Origin: Sabethes cyaneus | Lineage: Eukaryota > Arthropoda > Insecta > Diptera > Culicidae | Assembly: GCF_943734655.1 (NCBI RefSeq) | Contig: NC_071355.1 | Location: 56,915,449-56,979,448, forward strand | Length of the DNA: 64,000 bases | Direction of reading: 5' to 3' | Shown here: positions 9,424 through 21,705 of the stretch, piece after piece | Layout of the letters: each line of letters starts with the position of its first letter | Position numbering within the stretch: the stretch's first letter is position 1 | Position numbers and translations under genes: made by a program | Notes under the pieces: generated by a model | What the model was told of the DNA's origin: nothing | What the model saw: only the letters and a program-made list of their open reading frames with translations | Database searches by the model: none

Positions 9424-11423
9424 AAAAATACAACGGCCCCAGCCGAATTCGCTCCGTCAACTGTCTGGTCTATCAATCTAATTAAATTAGTTAGCAGTGA
9501 CCTGTCCGTGTGGTTGGCGGGATGCTGAAATCCCGTGTTCCAAAATATGTAAAATTGCTTGTAACAACAGATGAAATGATAAACAAATTCCAGTTCGCTG
9601 CTCGGAGGGCAACCGGCGCAACCCTGATGATGGGTTAATTAACAAATTAATTGGTGTTATAAAATTCTCTCAACAACATATTCCCCCCTGTATCGGGTGG
9701 ACAAACAGCTGTGTTTGGTTTTTAGATGGGTTAAAGTCAGTTCGCTAGAATCTATCGCAGCTCGTATGGCTTGGAGACCAAAACCCATATTATTATGACA
9801 CTCAATCATCGTTAGCACCCGCTGTCAATTAGGGTTTATGCTTTGTGGTTGTGACGTCACGTGTTTCTTATACGATGAAAAACGATGCCATTATATGGTG
9901 CAGTTAATTAGACTGTTTAATTGATAATTATACTTGACTGCTGACAGGCACAGCGCGGTGCTCCATCCGGAGGTTAAAGGACGTGCCACAAATTGGGAAT
10001 ATCATATTGACCTGAATCTATCGTTCAAGCGAACAATCGATGTCGAAACCAAACAGTCGATAAACCGACTAATCAGTCAGCGGAAGTGCAAAGCGGAACA
10101 GAAACACCGCAGCAAACCGAATTGGTGTGAAAACCATGGTGACAGTTTTGATTGAAATAAAAAGTGGTAATGCTTGTAGTCTATGCGATTTTAATAATTT
10201 TCATTTTATTATTTTGCAGTCGACGATCTTCAATAGAGAAAACTCTGCAGGTAAGTCTATAGGGCCACTTATGAAAAACAGAGAATAGATGATAAAACCA
10301 TTTGAAGTACAGCAACTATCTATCAACTCCGTTAAGTGCAGTTTTGAGCAAACTAAAATTGACTCATCCACTGTCAAACAGTGTATAGCCATCACACATG
10401 CCACAGTTAGTAAGTTTAGTCTCTCCTCGTTTCTTCATTTCCCTGGTTTTCCTCTTTGGGGAATACAAGTAAATGCGGGAATAATTAAAAACAAATAAAC
10501 GTTGGGCGGAATTTCTATTGAGAGATGTTTGTTTCTAGACTAAAGTAGTGTGAGCACTAACGCAATACCTAACTATGCTTACCAAAATTTCATTGCCATC
10601 CGAATAGTTCTATCTATAGGAATCCCTCAGGGTTATGCATTTTAAAAGCTCTGGCTAGTCTCCCACTGCGATTTTTAAGTAATATAATATTTTATGATAA
10701 AACTTCGTGTGGATGCACCTGGTTAGCTGCTCTGGCAATTATCACACAAACGAATTTCGCATTTTTAACCCACTCGGAGGTGAGCAAAAAATATATTATA
10801 ATCATATAGATAATAGTCTTTGATAACCATTATAGTAATAAAAAAATCAGAGGGGTTGTGCACAAGACACGACCGCATAGGTGACGTAGGACCACGTAAG
10901 TATCTTTGTAGCGATAGTAGGATGTATCCATGTATATAATAATACGATTCTTCATGTATACAAGCTACATCCGTAACGGTCATCAAAGTAGAAACATTGT
11001 ATACATTCAATCCTCAACCCATTTTGGAGTTATATCCATGAAGTGATTGATTCTATTTTATTAAAACGAAAGCAAGTTAGTAACTGAACCAAACAGTAAA
11101 TAAATTTGTATGATATGTTTCTATGTTGAATAGTGCTTTTCCTCTGGTAATCGGTAAACGGTACGCGCGAGTTTTCAAAAAGTTGAAAATTTTGCGCAAC
11201 TTTTCTGCGGCTTACAAAAGGACACGGATAAAGCATTTACAAGACGTATTGCAGACAGTATTGAAAGTCGCAGAAAATGTCGCCTGTGACCAGAAAACTT
11301 ATTACCGTCATTGGTTGGTCGTCCGCAATGGCGAAAAATTCAACTTTTCCCTCGTTGACTGTGTTAATTATGGTATTAACTGGGCAAGAAAATTAAACAT
11401 AATAAACTCTTCAATCGTTGTGT
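9424..11423. other. Gene-free stretch
   Basis: No gene is recognised. Position 9852 starts TGACGTCACGTG, a CRE palindrome overlapping an E-box. At 10870-10935 there is wording (GACGTAGGACCACGTAAG) related to the GACGTAG/CTACGTC repeats elsewhere. The 108-codon open frame at 11123-11449 has no family resemblance and overlaps a histone-type stem-loop on the other strand. Confidence 0.4.
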
Positions 11424-11439
11424 GGCCCTTAAAAGAACC
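11424..11439 (-). terminator. Histone-type 3' stem-loop
   Basis: On the minus strand, GGTTCTTTTAAGGGCC forms a 6-bp stem (with G-U pairs) and the 4-nt loop TTTA. This is the size and style of the stem-loop that ends replication-dependent histone mRNAs. It lies downstream, on the same strand, of the H2A pseudogene at 11640-11840. Confidence 0.5.
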
Positions 11440-11639
11440 GATTGTTTGATTATCATAACTCCTGCTTGCAATAAACTTGCACTAACGCATTTAACGTAAT
11501 TTTCTGTTCGGTAAATTGGAGTACCGATAACCGCTAACTAGGCACGGCTTGTTGCAACGGACCAACCGGAAAGCCTCAGCAGCTATGCGATCAACGAAAC
11601 CGTTCGTGTGGGATCCTGAATCACGATGACATACCACTC

Positions 11640-11840
11640 CAAGTGGCCAGCTGCAAGTGACGTGGGATGCTTCATGCTTCTGGTCGTTTTGTTGTCGCGA
11701 GCAGCATATGTCCTCCCAATTCCAGAACTCCTGTCGCCAAATATTCCATCACGGCATCGAAATGGTGCTTCAGCTCCAACACACGGCCACACGGTCAGCC
11801 GTCAATGAACACGTGCACGATGCCCTGGCAAACGATGTTG
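11640..11840 (-). pseudogene. Histone H2A pseudogene, copy 1 (truncated, frameshifted)
   Basis: Minus-strand translation in shifting frames gives VGA.AP, then DAVMEYLATGVLELG, then AARDNK and RHLQLA. These match the core-histone H2A order (docking residues before helix 2, EYL.AEVLELAGNAARDN, then IIPRHLQLA). A 1-nt gain after VLELG moves NAARDN into another frame. After RHLQLAT the sequence leaves H2A (TWSGMSS), so the C-terminal third is missing. It cannot make a histone. The shared frameshift with copy 2 suggests one was duplicated from the other, or both from one broken source. Confidence 0.75.
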
Positions 11841-11869
11841 GCACTAGCTCAGCTAGCGGTTGAATAATG

Positions 11870-12927
11870 CTGTTCGCCGGCTTACCACGTGTTATGTACC
11901 AGAGCAAGCGACAAGAAACGACCACACCCATTTTTCATGGTCCTTCATTCTATCATCTACGTGAAATAAAAAATAGAGCATTTCAATTTCAGTCTGAACA
12001 AAAGAGCAAAGTTGCCAAAGAAAAATTACGCTACGTATATTACTGTAGCATTGGTGATGGATAAATTTGTGTTGCTAAGATGCAAAAGATGTTACTAAAA
12101 CTCTTTCATTTGATTAAATCCAATTTCATTTATTTTGACGCTTGACCGAACACATTTACTTGGAGTTAGTATATTTGTAGCTCCTTTTATTTTACCACCT
12201 TCCAAATAACTAAACTACATCACATAACTACAGAAGCTTCATATTTATGTTAACATCTTCTAAATAACTAAACTACATAACATAACATCTTCTAAAACAC
12301 AACACCTCTTCCAGAACACAACAACCCTCTGAATCTGAATCCCCCACCGGGGGATCCACCTTTCACTTGAGTCTTTAAAATCATTAATTTTCTCCTTTCC
12401 TCGTGGCGTTGCCGCCCGTATTTATAACAGCTTTTAATTGCTCGTAGCAAGAAGTACTAGAGCAGCTGCTGAGAAAAACAAAGAGAGTAGAGCGGAACTT
12501 AAGTTCTATGAGAGTTTCAGTTGGCGCGCGAAACTTCTCCCACATGTACTAAGCTAACTCCCATCGCACGTTCGACGTACAATGTTTGTTATTTTCCATG
12601 TGCAAACATTTGCGCGTGCCCCGGAGCCTGGCATAGAAATAAACCTTACAGCCGTACAGAAAGGTAAAACTTTCGCTGTCGTGCAGCTTCGGTCAATGGT
12701 AACCGTCGCGGCCACCGGTGGTCAATGTTACCCGTACTGGGCACTGACGCTGCATATTTATTGGCTGCAACCAGCGCAACCAGCGTCCAGCAGCAACAAG
12801 CGAACAGCAGCGCGAGAGGTGATCGATTAAAATTATTTGATAAGAAGCGAACAATCAGATCAATCTAAGTTAAATAGAATTAAAATCAGTGAGTGAAAAT
12901 TCCTCAAATCTTCAGAAACATATTTTT
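11870..12927. other. Gene-free stretch
   Basis: No gene is recognised. 12180-12340 is a degenerate repeat of CATCTTCTAAATAACTAAAC and CAACACC-like words. 12582-12830 is open for 82 codons without any family resemblance. Confidence 0.4.
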
Positions 12928-12943
12928 CGTTCTTAAAAGAACG
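12928..12943 (-). terminator. Histone-type 3' stem-loop of H2A copy 2
   Basis: On the minus strand, CGTTCTTTTAAGAACG is a perfect 6-bp stem with a TTTA loop, preceded by AAAAAC and followed by AAAAATAT. It lies about 24 bp past the H2A stop codon on the same strand, which is the expected position for a replication-dependent histone mRNA end. Confidence 0.7.
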
Positions 12944-12967
12944 GTTTTTCGACGTGATATGCTGGAA

Positions 12968-13240
12968 ATTTAAGCCTTCTTTTCCGTCTTCTTGGGCAGC
13001 AACAAAACAGTTTGGATGTTCGGAAAGACACTTCTCATAGCAGTGGTGACACGGGACAGCAATTTGTGCAACTCTTCGTTGTTGCGGATGGCCAGCTGCA
13101 AGTGACGATAATTCTGATCGTTTCGTTGTCGCGAGCAGCATATGTCCTCCCAATTCCAGAACCTCAGCAGCCAGATATTCCTTCACGGCAGCGAAACGAG
13201 TGCTCCAGCTCCAACGCCTCGTTTGGTGAATTTGCATGTT
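12968..13240 (-). pseudogene. Histone H2A pseudogene, copy 2 (5'-truncated, frameshifted)
   Basis: On the minus strand the pieces are GVGAGALVSL, AVKEYLAAEVLELGG, AARDN, then IIVT.SWPSATTKS (frameshifted RHLQLAIRNDEEL), and finally FRTSKLFCCPRRRKRR or, in frame, NIQTVLLPKKTEKKA with TAA at its end near 12970. These are the standard H2A C-terminal blocks. The first roughly 40 residues (tail and FPVGRIHRLLRKGNYAE) are missing, and at least two frameshifts are present, one shared with copy 1. The stop and 3' stem-loop are intact, so it derives from a genomic histone unit rather than a polyadenylated retrocopy. Confidence 0.85.
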
Positions 13241-14272
13241 TTCGTTGCGTTATCCGTGGGAAGCAGCAACAGCTGAAGCTCAACAATTTTCAATCGGATT
13301 CTATAGGGCGTAAATTAAATACAATCATAAGGAAGCTTAACCCATAGCTTATATCGTATATATTTCTGTCATCCGTGCTAGGGAAGCACTGACGAGGGAA
13401 GGCAAAAATATGAAAGTAATTCAAATTTTCAAAATCAATTCAAAAACAAAAATTTTTCAAATTCAATTTCAAAAACAAAATCAATAGTTTTCTATATTTT
13501 CAATCGATTTCCCGATCAATTGGTGTAAATATCTTGGAAATCTATTGAAAATTGACTGAATTATAATCCGAAGCGTGAAAACGCGTTTCTACTTTGATGA
13601 CGTCATTTACAGCAACCAATCACGAAGCGAGAATTCTGGTAAAACATAGGTTCATTATTTTTAATTTTTCAATAATTCAGCATCAAGAATCCACACTTTT
13701 CTTTATTTGGTTCAATTCTTAGAAGATTTTTCAATCGATTGGTGTAAGAATATTGAAAATCGATTGGAAAACCGCTGAGCTATTAGCGCTCAAAACCTTT
13801 CATTTTTCGTGACGCTCGCATTTTTCGATTTTTGGAATGACACCCTATCTCAAAACTTGCCGTAAGACGTAGTCCTACGTCAAAACTTACATTCATATGG
13901 CGTAAATGACGTGGCAGTGTATTTGTATCTTTACTGATAGTAAGCTGCACTTAAGAGAATTTGGTTCCAACATAGTAGTGCAAGTCTTCTCTTTGTGACA
14001 GCTATAACTTTTCAACAACATTAACAAAAGATCAGATGCACACTGATTATTTTACATAAATCATTAAACTACATTTCTTTTAGGGTACGTTCAATGACTA
14101 CAAAATTCAGGAAAACCATTCGACTAGCCTTTCGATTTTCCAAAGAAATGCAAATTGTTCTTTATAGTCCATACCCAAATAACAATTTGGGTTTTACTAT
14201 ACTCTTATGATGGCATTGAAGACTAAAAACCGCCATAAACGTGCAATAAAACTTACATTGTTGCTTGGGAAG
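13241..14272. other. AT-rich gene-free stretch
   Basis: 13430-13760 is low complexity, with repeated TTTCAATCGATT-like and CAAAAACAAAAATT-like words. 13598-13605 is a TGACGTCA palindrome. 13818-13885 resembles the edge of the 300-bp module (CGTGACGCTC, TGACACC) and ends with GACGTAGTCCTACGTC at 13866-13881. Confidence 0.4.
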
Positions 14273-17200
14273 CCTCTTACCCAGCAGCTCCTATCCTCCT
14301 TGTGGTACCAACCGGGATACGAGCAACCTCGGTGAAGATCGAGTAACCAACCCCGGTGGAAGCCAAGGTTGCATGCTGACAGGGAAGGAGGGCTTCTTCG
14401 AGGTACGTTGGCCCTCCCACGACACAGTGGGGTTGGTTGCGGGCTTTGCAAGCCTGAACCACTGAAAAATCAAAAGCAATGAACGACGTAAGTAATAATA
14501 ACTCTAATCGGAACAATCGACAAAGACCCAGGCGACGAAAACGGACTAACGATTGGAAATTAGGAGCGTGGAAGATGGAACTGTCGGTCTCTAAATTTCC
14601 TCGGAAGTACCCACGTGCTTTCTAAAAAAGTGAAGAGCTGCAGGTTCGACACTACATAGCACCGCAGGAGGTATGTTGGAAAGAAACGATTGTACGTACG
14701 GGTAGGGATGGTCATGCCATCTACCAGAGCTGCGGCAATACGCACGAGCTGGGTACAGTTTTTACATAAACGGGTGATCGGGTGGTGGCCGATCAACCCC
14801 CGAATGTACAGATTAAGAATCAAGGGCCGAATCTTAATATTAGCATATTTAACGTGCACAGCCCTCACCTCGGAAGTACCGATGATGACAAAGATGAATT
14901 TTACGCGCATTTGAAGCGCAAATACGACCCCTGTCCACGACATGATATCAAAATCATCATCGGGGACTGTAATGCTCAGGTTGGTCAGGAGGAGGAATAC
15001 AAACCGGTGATTGTACGGTTCAGCGCACACTCGCAAACGAACGAAAACGGCCTAAGACTTGTCGACTTCTACGCCTCCAAACATAACCATACGTAGTATG
15101 ATCTTCCTCCATAACTTCCACCATCGGTACACCTGGAGATCACCCAACAACACGGAATCACAAATCGACCACTTTTTAAGCCATTATAGATGTCAGAATC
15201 TATCCGGGCGCTAACATTAATTCGGATCACTACCTAGTGATACGTCAAAAACTATCCGTTGTGAACAACATACGAATGAAGCAACCGGATGTCGCCGAAA
15301 ACTAAGCGTTATCTCTCGAAGCCGCGCTGCCGGAAGAGGGTGAGCTGGATGAAGCCCCTCTTGAGGCCTGTTGGAATGCCGTGTATATAGCCATTAACAA
15401 CGTAGCGGAGAACGTCCCCGGCCGTGTGGTACCGAATCGACCTAACGAATGGTTTGACGAGGATGCCAGCAGATACTGGGTGAGAAGAACGCAGTGCGGA
15501 TACAAATGCTGCGTAGAGCTACCCGTACAAACAGAAGCGGAGACAGCAAACCTGATTCTTCCCGGAGAAGAAGCGCCACCAGGAGTTCGAGCAGCTGTAC
15601 CGCTTTCACGACACACGGAAGTTCTATTGAAGACTCAACGAATCTCGCAAAGGCTTTGAGTCGCGGGCTGAAATCGGCAGAGATAAAGATGGAAGTATCT
15701 TAACTGACGACCATGCGGTGATTGAAAGGTGGAAGCAGCGCTACTAGAAACATTTGAATGGTGTGCGGGCGGTAGGCCTTGATAGTGGAGGAAACCCCCA
15801 TCGATAAGGGAAGCTAAAGAAGCCATTCTGCGGCCGAAGAACAACAAAGCAGCGGGAGGGATGGCATTGGAGCGGAACTTATTAAAATGGGCCCGGACAA
15901 GTTGGTCGGCTATTTGTATGAACTGACTGTCAAGATTTGGGATACGAAACGACTACCGGAGAAGTGGAAAGACGGGATTATTTGCTCAATCTACAAGAAA
16001 GGCGATAAACTGGATTGTGAAAACTACCGAGTGATCACTATCCTGAATGCCGCCTACAAAGTGCTGTCCCAAGTCAGCTTCCATCGATTATCGCCAATAG
16101 CGAATAGATTTGTGGGAAGTTATCAGGCCGGCTCTATGGAGGGCGGTCTACAACGGACCAAATCTTCACCTGCGGCAGATCCCCCAGAAGTGCCGCAAAT
16201 TCCGAATCCCCACGCATCACCTGTTCATCGATTTCAAAGCCGCATATGATAGCGTAAACCGACAAGAGCTATGGAAAATTTTGGACGGAAACGGCTTATC
16301 ATGGCTACGATGGATGGGATCGAGTGCTATGTACGAATCTCGGATAGACTGTCGGACTGTTCCGAATTGCGCAGGGGACTTCGACAAGGAGATGCTCTTT
16401 CCTGCCTGCTATTCAACATTGCGCTTGAAGGTCTTATGAGACGAACGGCAATCGAAATGGCGGGCACGATTTTCAATAAATCCTGTCAATTTATCTGTTT
16501 TGCTAACGACGGGGATGCTGTCGGTAGAATATTTAAGGAGGTGGAAGATTAGTACACCAGACTTAAACGCGAAGGGGGGGGGGGGGGGGGGGGTTGAAGA
16601 TAAATAGGTTTAAAACGAAGTATATGCTGGCGGGCGGGACCGAACGCGACAGGGCCCGCTTAGGCAGTACCGTAGTAATCAACGGGGATGAGTTTGAGGT
16701 AGTTCACGAGTTCGTATACCTTGGCTCACTGGGAACAGAGGACAACAATACCAGATTAAAAGCCGTATTATTAGCGAAAGTCGGGCCTACTACGGTCTCC
16801 ACAAACACTTGCGGTCTGACAATCTGCGGCCCCGAACAAAGTGCACATTGTACAAAATGCTAATTAGACGGGTTATCCTTGACGGGCACGAAACTTGGAC
16901 ACTGCTAGAAGTGGACCTACGAGCACTCGGAGATTTCAAACAGCGGGCGCTAAGAGCCTTCTTTGGTGGTTTGTAAGAGGACGGTGTGTGGAGGTAAAAA
17001 ATAAAGCACGAGCTCGCGCGTCTTTACGGCGAACTCTGTATTAAGAAAGTGGTCAAAACTAAACGGATATGTTGGGCAGGACAAGTTGCTAGAATGCCGA
17101 ACAACTATCCTGAAAAGATGGTTTTTGCATCGAATCCGATAGGAATCAGACGCATAGGGGCACAGCGAGTGAGATAGCAAGACCAGGTGGAGTGAGATCT

Positions 17201-17328
17201 GGCGAGCACTGGATGCCCACGGAACTGAAGACCAGCTGCTATGGACCAAATTAGATGGAGAAATTATGCTACACAGAACTTCATAATGCCATAAGACATT
17301 AGGCCAACTAAGTAAGTAAGTAAGTAAG
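14273..17328 (+). mobile_element. Near full-length LINE (RTE-like, EN-RT), inactive
   Basis: The 5' end near 14273 lines up with the 5' ends of the copies ending at 46782 and 52320, which suggests the true element start. The element is about 3.05 kb. Endonuclease text is at 14782-15096 (FNVHSPHLGSTDDDKDEFYA, IIIGDCNAQVG) and continues in another frame at 15130-15250 (YTWRSPN, SQIDHF). The linker is at 15381-15659. RT starts at 15887 (KWKDGIICSIYKKGDKLDCE, FIDFKAAYDSVNR, RRGLRQGDALSCLLFNIALE, FICFAND in the catalytic box). The C-terminus continues to 17250 (GHETWTLLEVDLRAL, GQVARMPNNYPEKMVF). It ends in (TAAG)5 at 17309-17328. Stops, frameshifts, a G20 run at 16574-16593 and loss of the FADD box (FAND) make it dead. 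RTE assignment rests on size and single-ORF layout. Confidence 0.88.
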
Positions 17329-17965
17329 GGTGAGAGAAACCACAAGGGAAAAAAGAACAACGAGAGAGAAAAAGAAAGCCGATAGAAGAAATGAGGAACA
17401 CGGGAGAAGGAGGTCAAACGGGATGTAACAGGAAAAAATGGGACAAAATTGGAATGGGATGGGAAAATGGAACAGGCACAAAGAAAAAGGAAAGCAGGGA
17501 AAACGGATCAAAGAAAAAAGTTGAACGGGAGAAATACAGACGTAAAACGGGAAGTGAAAAAGGAAAAAAGGAGAGCAGAAAACAGAACAAACGTAACGAA
17601 ATGAAAAAACGAGGTATCTAAAAGAGGAAAAACGGAACAAACGAAGACGAAAAACAAGAAGCAGGAGAGTTAGAAAAAGACGAAAACTGAAAATAAGTAA
17701 AAATGGAAGGGTAAAGACGGAAAATGCGAAAGAAAATTACAAAAAATAAGTGAAAATAAGAGGAAAAACAGTACTGAAAATAAGAAAAAATTAGAAAGGA
17801 AACTAATAAAAACGGAACATTGAAACAGGAAGCAAGAGACAGAAAAAGAGAAAACAGAAAGAAAAACAAGTAGAGTGAAAGCAAAAACCAAGAAAACGGT
17901 ACAAAAGAAAAGAAAAACGGAACAAAATGTCGAAAAACGCGATTGGAAAGGAGAAAAAAAGGGTC
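17329..17965. repeat. 630-bp purine-rich tract
   Basis: The + strand is overwhelmingly A and G, with recurring words such as AAAACGGAACAAA, GAAAAACGG and GGGAGAAA, so it is a degraded minisatellite. Long minus-strand open frames rich in Phe, Ser and Leu are a result of this composition, not genes. It starts directly after the (TAAG)5 tail of the LINE. Confidence 0.8.
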
Positions 17966-18604
17966 TGGAAGAGGGGTAAACAGTCTGAGTGCTATGTCAA
18001 ACCTTATTTCAAATCAAACTTCGTGTCGTGACTAGGGACGTTGAATGTACTGGTTGGTGACAAAAATCTGAAGATATTTATCATTTTTTCTTGCTATCAG
18101 TCTTGCGACATGTTACTGGTAGACAAGCACTGAAAATAAATGCACGAACAACGAAAACATCTTTTGTTCTACGTGATGTGTACTTTTCGGTACGGGGGGA
18201 AAATGTCATCAGTCTTGAAGACACTTTTTTGAATTCTCTTTTGATGTTGCGCACGTAAGCCAAACATACAGCTTTCCCCCAAAAAAAAACACGGTTTTAA
18301 ATATGCAGGTTCCCCATACACCTAATCCTTTATCACTTCTCCATACTATTCCAACTATAACTGTAAACCAAAAGCGGCAAATGCATGAGTCATTTCTACG
18401 CGACATTTTGATGAATGGTCAGCTCACGTACGACAATGTTTGCTTATTCTCATGTACGTTTTTGGGCTAGCCTCGACTCTTACGAGAGATAGGCACTGTC
18501 GATACAGAAACAGTACTGAGCGATGGTATTGGTTAAGAGTCTGACATGGCATTGCATGCTGGTATAGAAAAAGTGTAACCGTTTCGGCCCCTGGTCGTGA
18601 CGTT
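17966..18604. other. Gene-free stretch
   Basis: No gene, RNA or clear repeat end is seen. Confidence 0.35.
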
Positions 18605-18970
18605 TAAATTCAGGTCTAATTTAATGTCCAATACCAAGTCAAATACTAATTGAATTTCAATTTCAAGTTTAATTGCATAATGAAAACTTCAAATTATGTT
18701 TATTTTCAATTTCAATCCAAATAAAACCAATTAAATTGTAAATCTAAATAAAACTTTCAGTCCAAATCGCTCCAAATTTAAGTACAATTCCAAATCCAGT
18801 TTTAAGTCCAATTTCCAGTTAAATTTCAAGCAAAGCTTCAAGCCCCAATTGGTCTAAATTCAAGTCAAATATAATACCCTATGCCAGGTCCGATGTCAAG
18901 AACAACTTCAAATGTAATTTGTAGCCCAATTCGAAGTCTAATTTTAAGTCCAATTTCAACTTTGCTTTTA
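18605..18970. repeat. Degenerate short tandem repeat (AATTTCAAGTCCAATTT-like)
   Basis: About 365 bp made almost wholly of variants of a 13-20 bp word such as TTTCAAGTCCAATTT, repeated about twenty times with drift. It is AT-rich and non-coding. Confidence 0.7.
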
Positions 18971-19249
18971 AAACCTTTCGCACCGATATATTTTTGTGGC
19001 AAATAATTATGGATTCGCTATTTTACGATTAGGTACTTGATATTCTAGGCCAAAACATGCTTCTGAAAGGTCAGGTGTCCCACCATTTGTTTATGTTTGG
19101 GTACGCTATTTTATTTATTTTCTATTGTTGTCGCGTCGATGTAAAATCTCGTGCAAAACTTAAAGTATAAGCGGAAAATTGTCAAAGGCAAAACTTATAT
19201 AAGCGCCATTGTCGTCGGTGTCGTAAAAACAGCATAAAACCGGGGTGGC

Positions 19250-19560
19250 TGTTTCAAGCAGTTGTCTCCATTCAACACGATTTGGGGCACTCGTCGCCAA
19301 TTTACCAGTCGTTGCAAACGTCGCAAATCATTTCCGAACCGGTCAAGTCATTCTGCACGTTGAGCCCCCCTGTTTCTGGTGCTGGTAGAGTTGTTAAAGA
19401 GAACTATTTTCGTTGCATTGTCGTCTGGCATCCTTACGACATGTTCGGCCCACTGTAGTCTACCGATTTTCGCCAGATCTATGATGGGAATCTTTTCAAG
19501 TAGTACCTGTAGCTCGTGATTTATACGCCACCACCACTCTCCACTTCCGCCCGAAATATT
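19250..19560 (-). mobile_element. LINE C-terminal fragment
   Basis: Minus-strand text WWWRINHELQVLLEKIPIID, LAKIGRLQWAEHVVRMPDD, IVLFNN and RGAQRAE is the conserved C-terminal tail after the RT domain in the same kind of LINE as at 17000-17200. It is 5'-truncated at about 19560 and decays past 19250. Confidence 0.75.
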
Positions 19561-21009
19561 TATGGGAACATATACACTGAATTTTTTCCGGTTTTCAAAT
19601 GCTAACGGTAAAAATTTCTAGAGGGTGCCTGCAGGCACCCCGTCTACCTACGCCAATGCACAAACATCAGCATAAGGGTGCAGTCAAATTGTTACTTGGG
19701 TAACGCACATACAGCTGACAAAAATATTTTTACCTACTTGTGATATTAATGCTACTCATGCGTAATAATTTTAGCAATGAATTAGTGTAATAGTCAAACA
19801 GAAGTCGACAGTAAATGTCAAAACTGCCAACATTCAATTCTGTGATACGGTGATGTATGATTGTGATACTCACTGGATAGCTACCTAACAGCTAAGAAAG
19901 CACAGCTAAAAAGGGAGATGATGATGCACAAGGGTTCTATTGCATCAGCTTGTTCGGTTGGTTTCACATAAAATAGTTCATTCCAAATTTCAGATTAGCC
20001 GATGCCTGATTTTTACATTCAACTTAATTTTTCGCCTGAATAGTTCAGTCTCCAGCAAATTTTAAACTCTGAGTAAAAATAAAATTCAGCTTCTTAATTC
20101 TACATAGGTAGGTACCTCATTCATAAAATTGACGATTTACGGTGAATATACCTACCTACCAAATATAAGTTCTGTTTTACGACGCGCTCGAGAAGCTCAG
20201 AAATAGAGAGGAGAGGCAATGATGACGGCTCTCAAAGCTCTGATTGCATCATGGTCTTGAACGTGGCCGTAAATATTTTCAGTTAGAATGTCTTCTAATT
20301 TTTGTTCTTCTTCGTTGGAACTCGATAAATCTATGACTATGGCTAAGATAAAAGATTTCCCTTCTTAAGCGCGGTTCCATAATAGAGTCTCGCGGTAAAT
20401 TACGTGTTGAGGTGCATGGCTCTCTGGACTCACAGCCTGGCTTGTTCAAACCAAAACATCTTACCAAGAAAAGGAAAAGAATATTTATGCTTAATAACAT
20501 ATCTTGAGAACTTTTTGTAAGAGTTTTTGCATAAGATATTTTACACTTTCAGGGAAAAAGTGAAAATTGTTGATGCAATTTGTAGGACCTATGAAAAATA
20601 TTAAATTGTTTCAATATCCATATTTATACTCTTATATGTACATTCGTTTTTTGGTCACTGCAATTAAAAATGCAAGTCTTCAAGGTCCGAAAGCCGACAT
20701 TCCACTGGCACAAGCTAACACCAGTCCTACGTCGTACATTCTTATTTTGTCAGGAAGCTATTCCGCGTGATAAACAAACGAAACGGGTTGACCGGAATTT
20801 GCAAACATAATCTGTTCACGTAAGTAACACGAGTTGTTTATATGCAGGTTATCTGGTAAAACAGATATGTACTGCCTTGTTTTGGTATTGTACTGTCAAA
20901 TCGATAATGAATACCTAATTGTTTAAAGGAAGATTTGCTAGCCGAGTCAGCTGTTTAATTTGTCAGCTGTATCTATACTACTCGTGTTACGATTTCAAAT
21001 GCGGGCCAC
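19561..21009. other. Gene-free stretch with short palindromes
   Basis: No gene is recognised. 19623-19640 (GGGTGCCTGCAGGCACCC) is a perfect 18-bp palindrome. ATTGCATCA occurs at 19939 and 20243, each preceded by ATGATG words. 20105-20157 has inverted GGTAGGTA/TACCTACC arms. Confidence 0.5.
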
Positions 21010-21014
21010 CGGCT

Positions 21015-21705
21015 CACAGTGGGACGGATCCAAAACAAGACGGACATAATTAATTGTGACGAAATTATTATGACGAAATATTATAAGATATCACCTTAAT
21101 GTCTTCTGCGAAGTTTCTTCACTTTATAGGAACTTTCTAATAGTATTGAAAAATTCGGGCTTAAGGGGATAACACAACAGATAGAAAAAATAACTTTTTA
21201 GTTTCAAGCTTGACATCTTCGATTTGTAGGAAACATTTGTAGATGGATTTATAGATCACTGAAGAAAATAAGTGGATATCTCTTAAGGGGAAAAAATTAC
21301 GGAGCAAAACTTACGGGTAGACAGTGCTAGTTTGCTTATTTTTGTAGAATATATGGAAACTCTACAATTACCGGTTTTCAAGTTGTTTAATTTTTTTTAC
21401 TTTTTATAGTGCAAACTTTAAGGGAGTTTTCGCTTCGTAACTTTTTTCCCTTAAGAGATAGCCACTTTCTTTCTTCAGTAAAGTTACTCAAAACAATACT
21501 ATCTACAAATCTTTCATACCAATCGAAGATTTTAAGCTTGAAACTAAAAAGTTATTTTTTCTATCTCTTGTGTTATCCTTTTAAACCCGAATTTTAGAAA
21601 GTTCGTACAAAGCGAACAAACATCGCAGAAGACAGTAAGTTGATATCTTCAATAGTTTTGTCACAAATATCGATGTCCGTCTTTTTTTGAATCTGTCCCA
21701 CTGTG
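21015..21705. mobile_element. Long-armed foldback element with CACAGTG ends (Transib-like)
   Basis: A 691-bp element whose two halves are inverted copies of each other, with arms of about 300 bp (for example GACGGACAT near 21040 and reversed near 21675; AAAAAGTTATTTTTTCTATC near 21555 against its reverse at 21185). The outer ends read CACAGTGGGACGGATCCAAA and, reversed, CACAGTGGGACAGATTCAAA. A 5-bp direct repeat CGGCT flanks it (21010-21014 and 21706-21710). Transib transposons are known for ends matching the V(D)J heptamer CACAGTG and for 5-bp GC-rich target duplications. No transposase is encoded. The superfamily call is an inference from ends and duplication only. Confidence 0.65.

Noticed and set aside
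11123..11449. 108-codon ORF as a gene
   Set aside because: No recognisable motif. It overlaps a histone-type stem-loop on the other strand, and codon use looks random.
14560..15036. 158-codon minus-strand ORF
   Set aside because: Antisense to LINE endonuclease sequence, which reads as the real product on the + strand.
17308..17891. Phe/Ser/Leu-rich minus-strand ORFs as membrane proteins
   Set aside because: They are a by-product of the purine-rich tract on the + strand. Overlapping frames all stay open with the same low-complexity composition.
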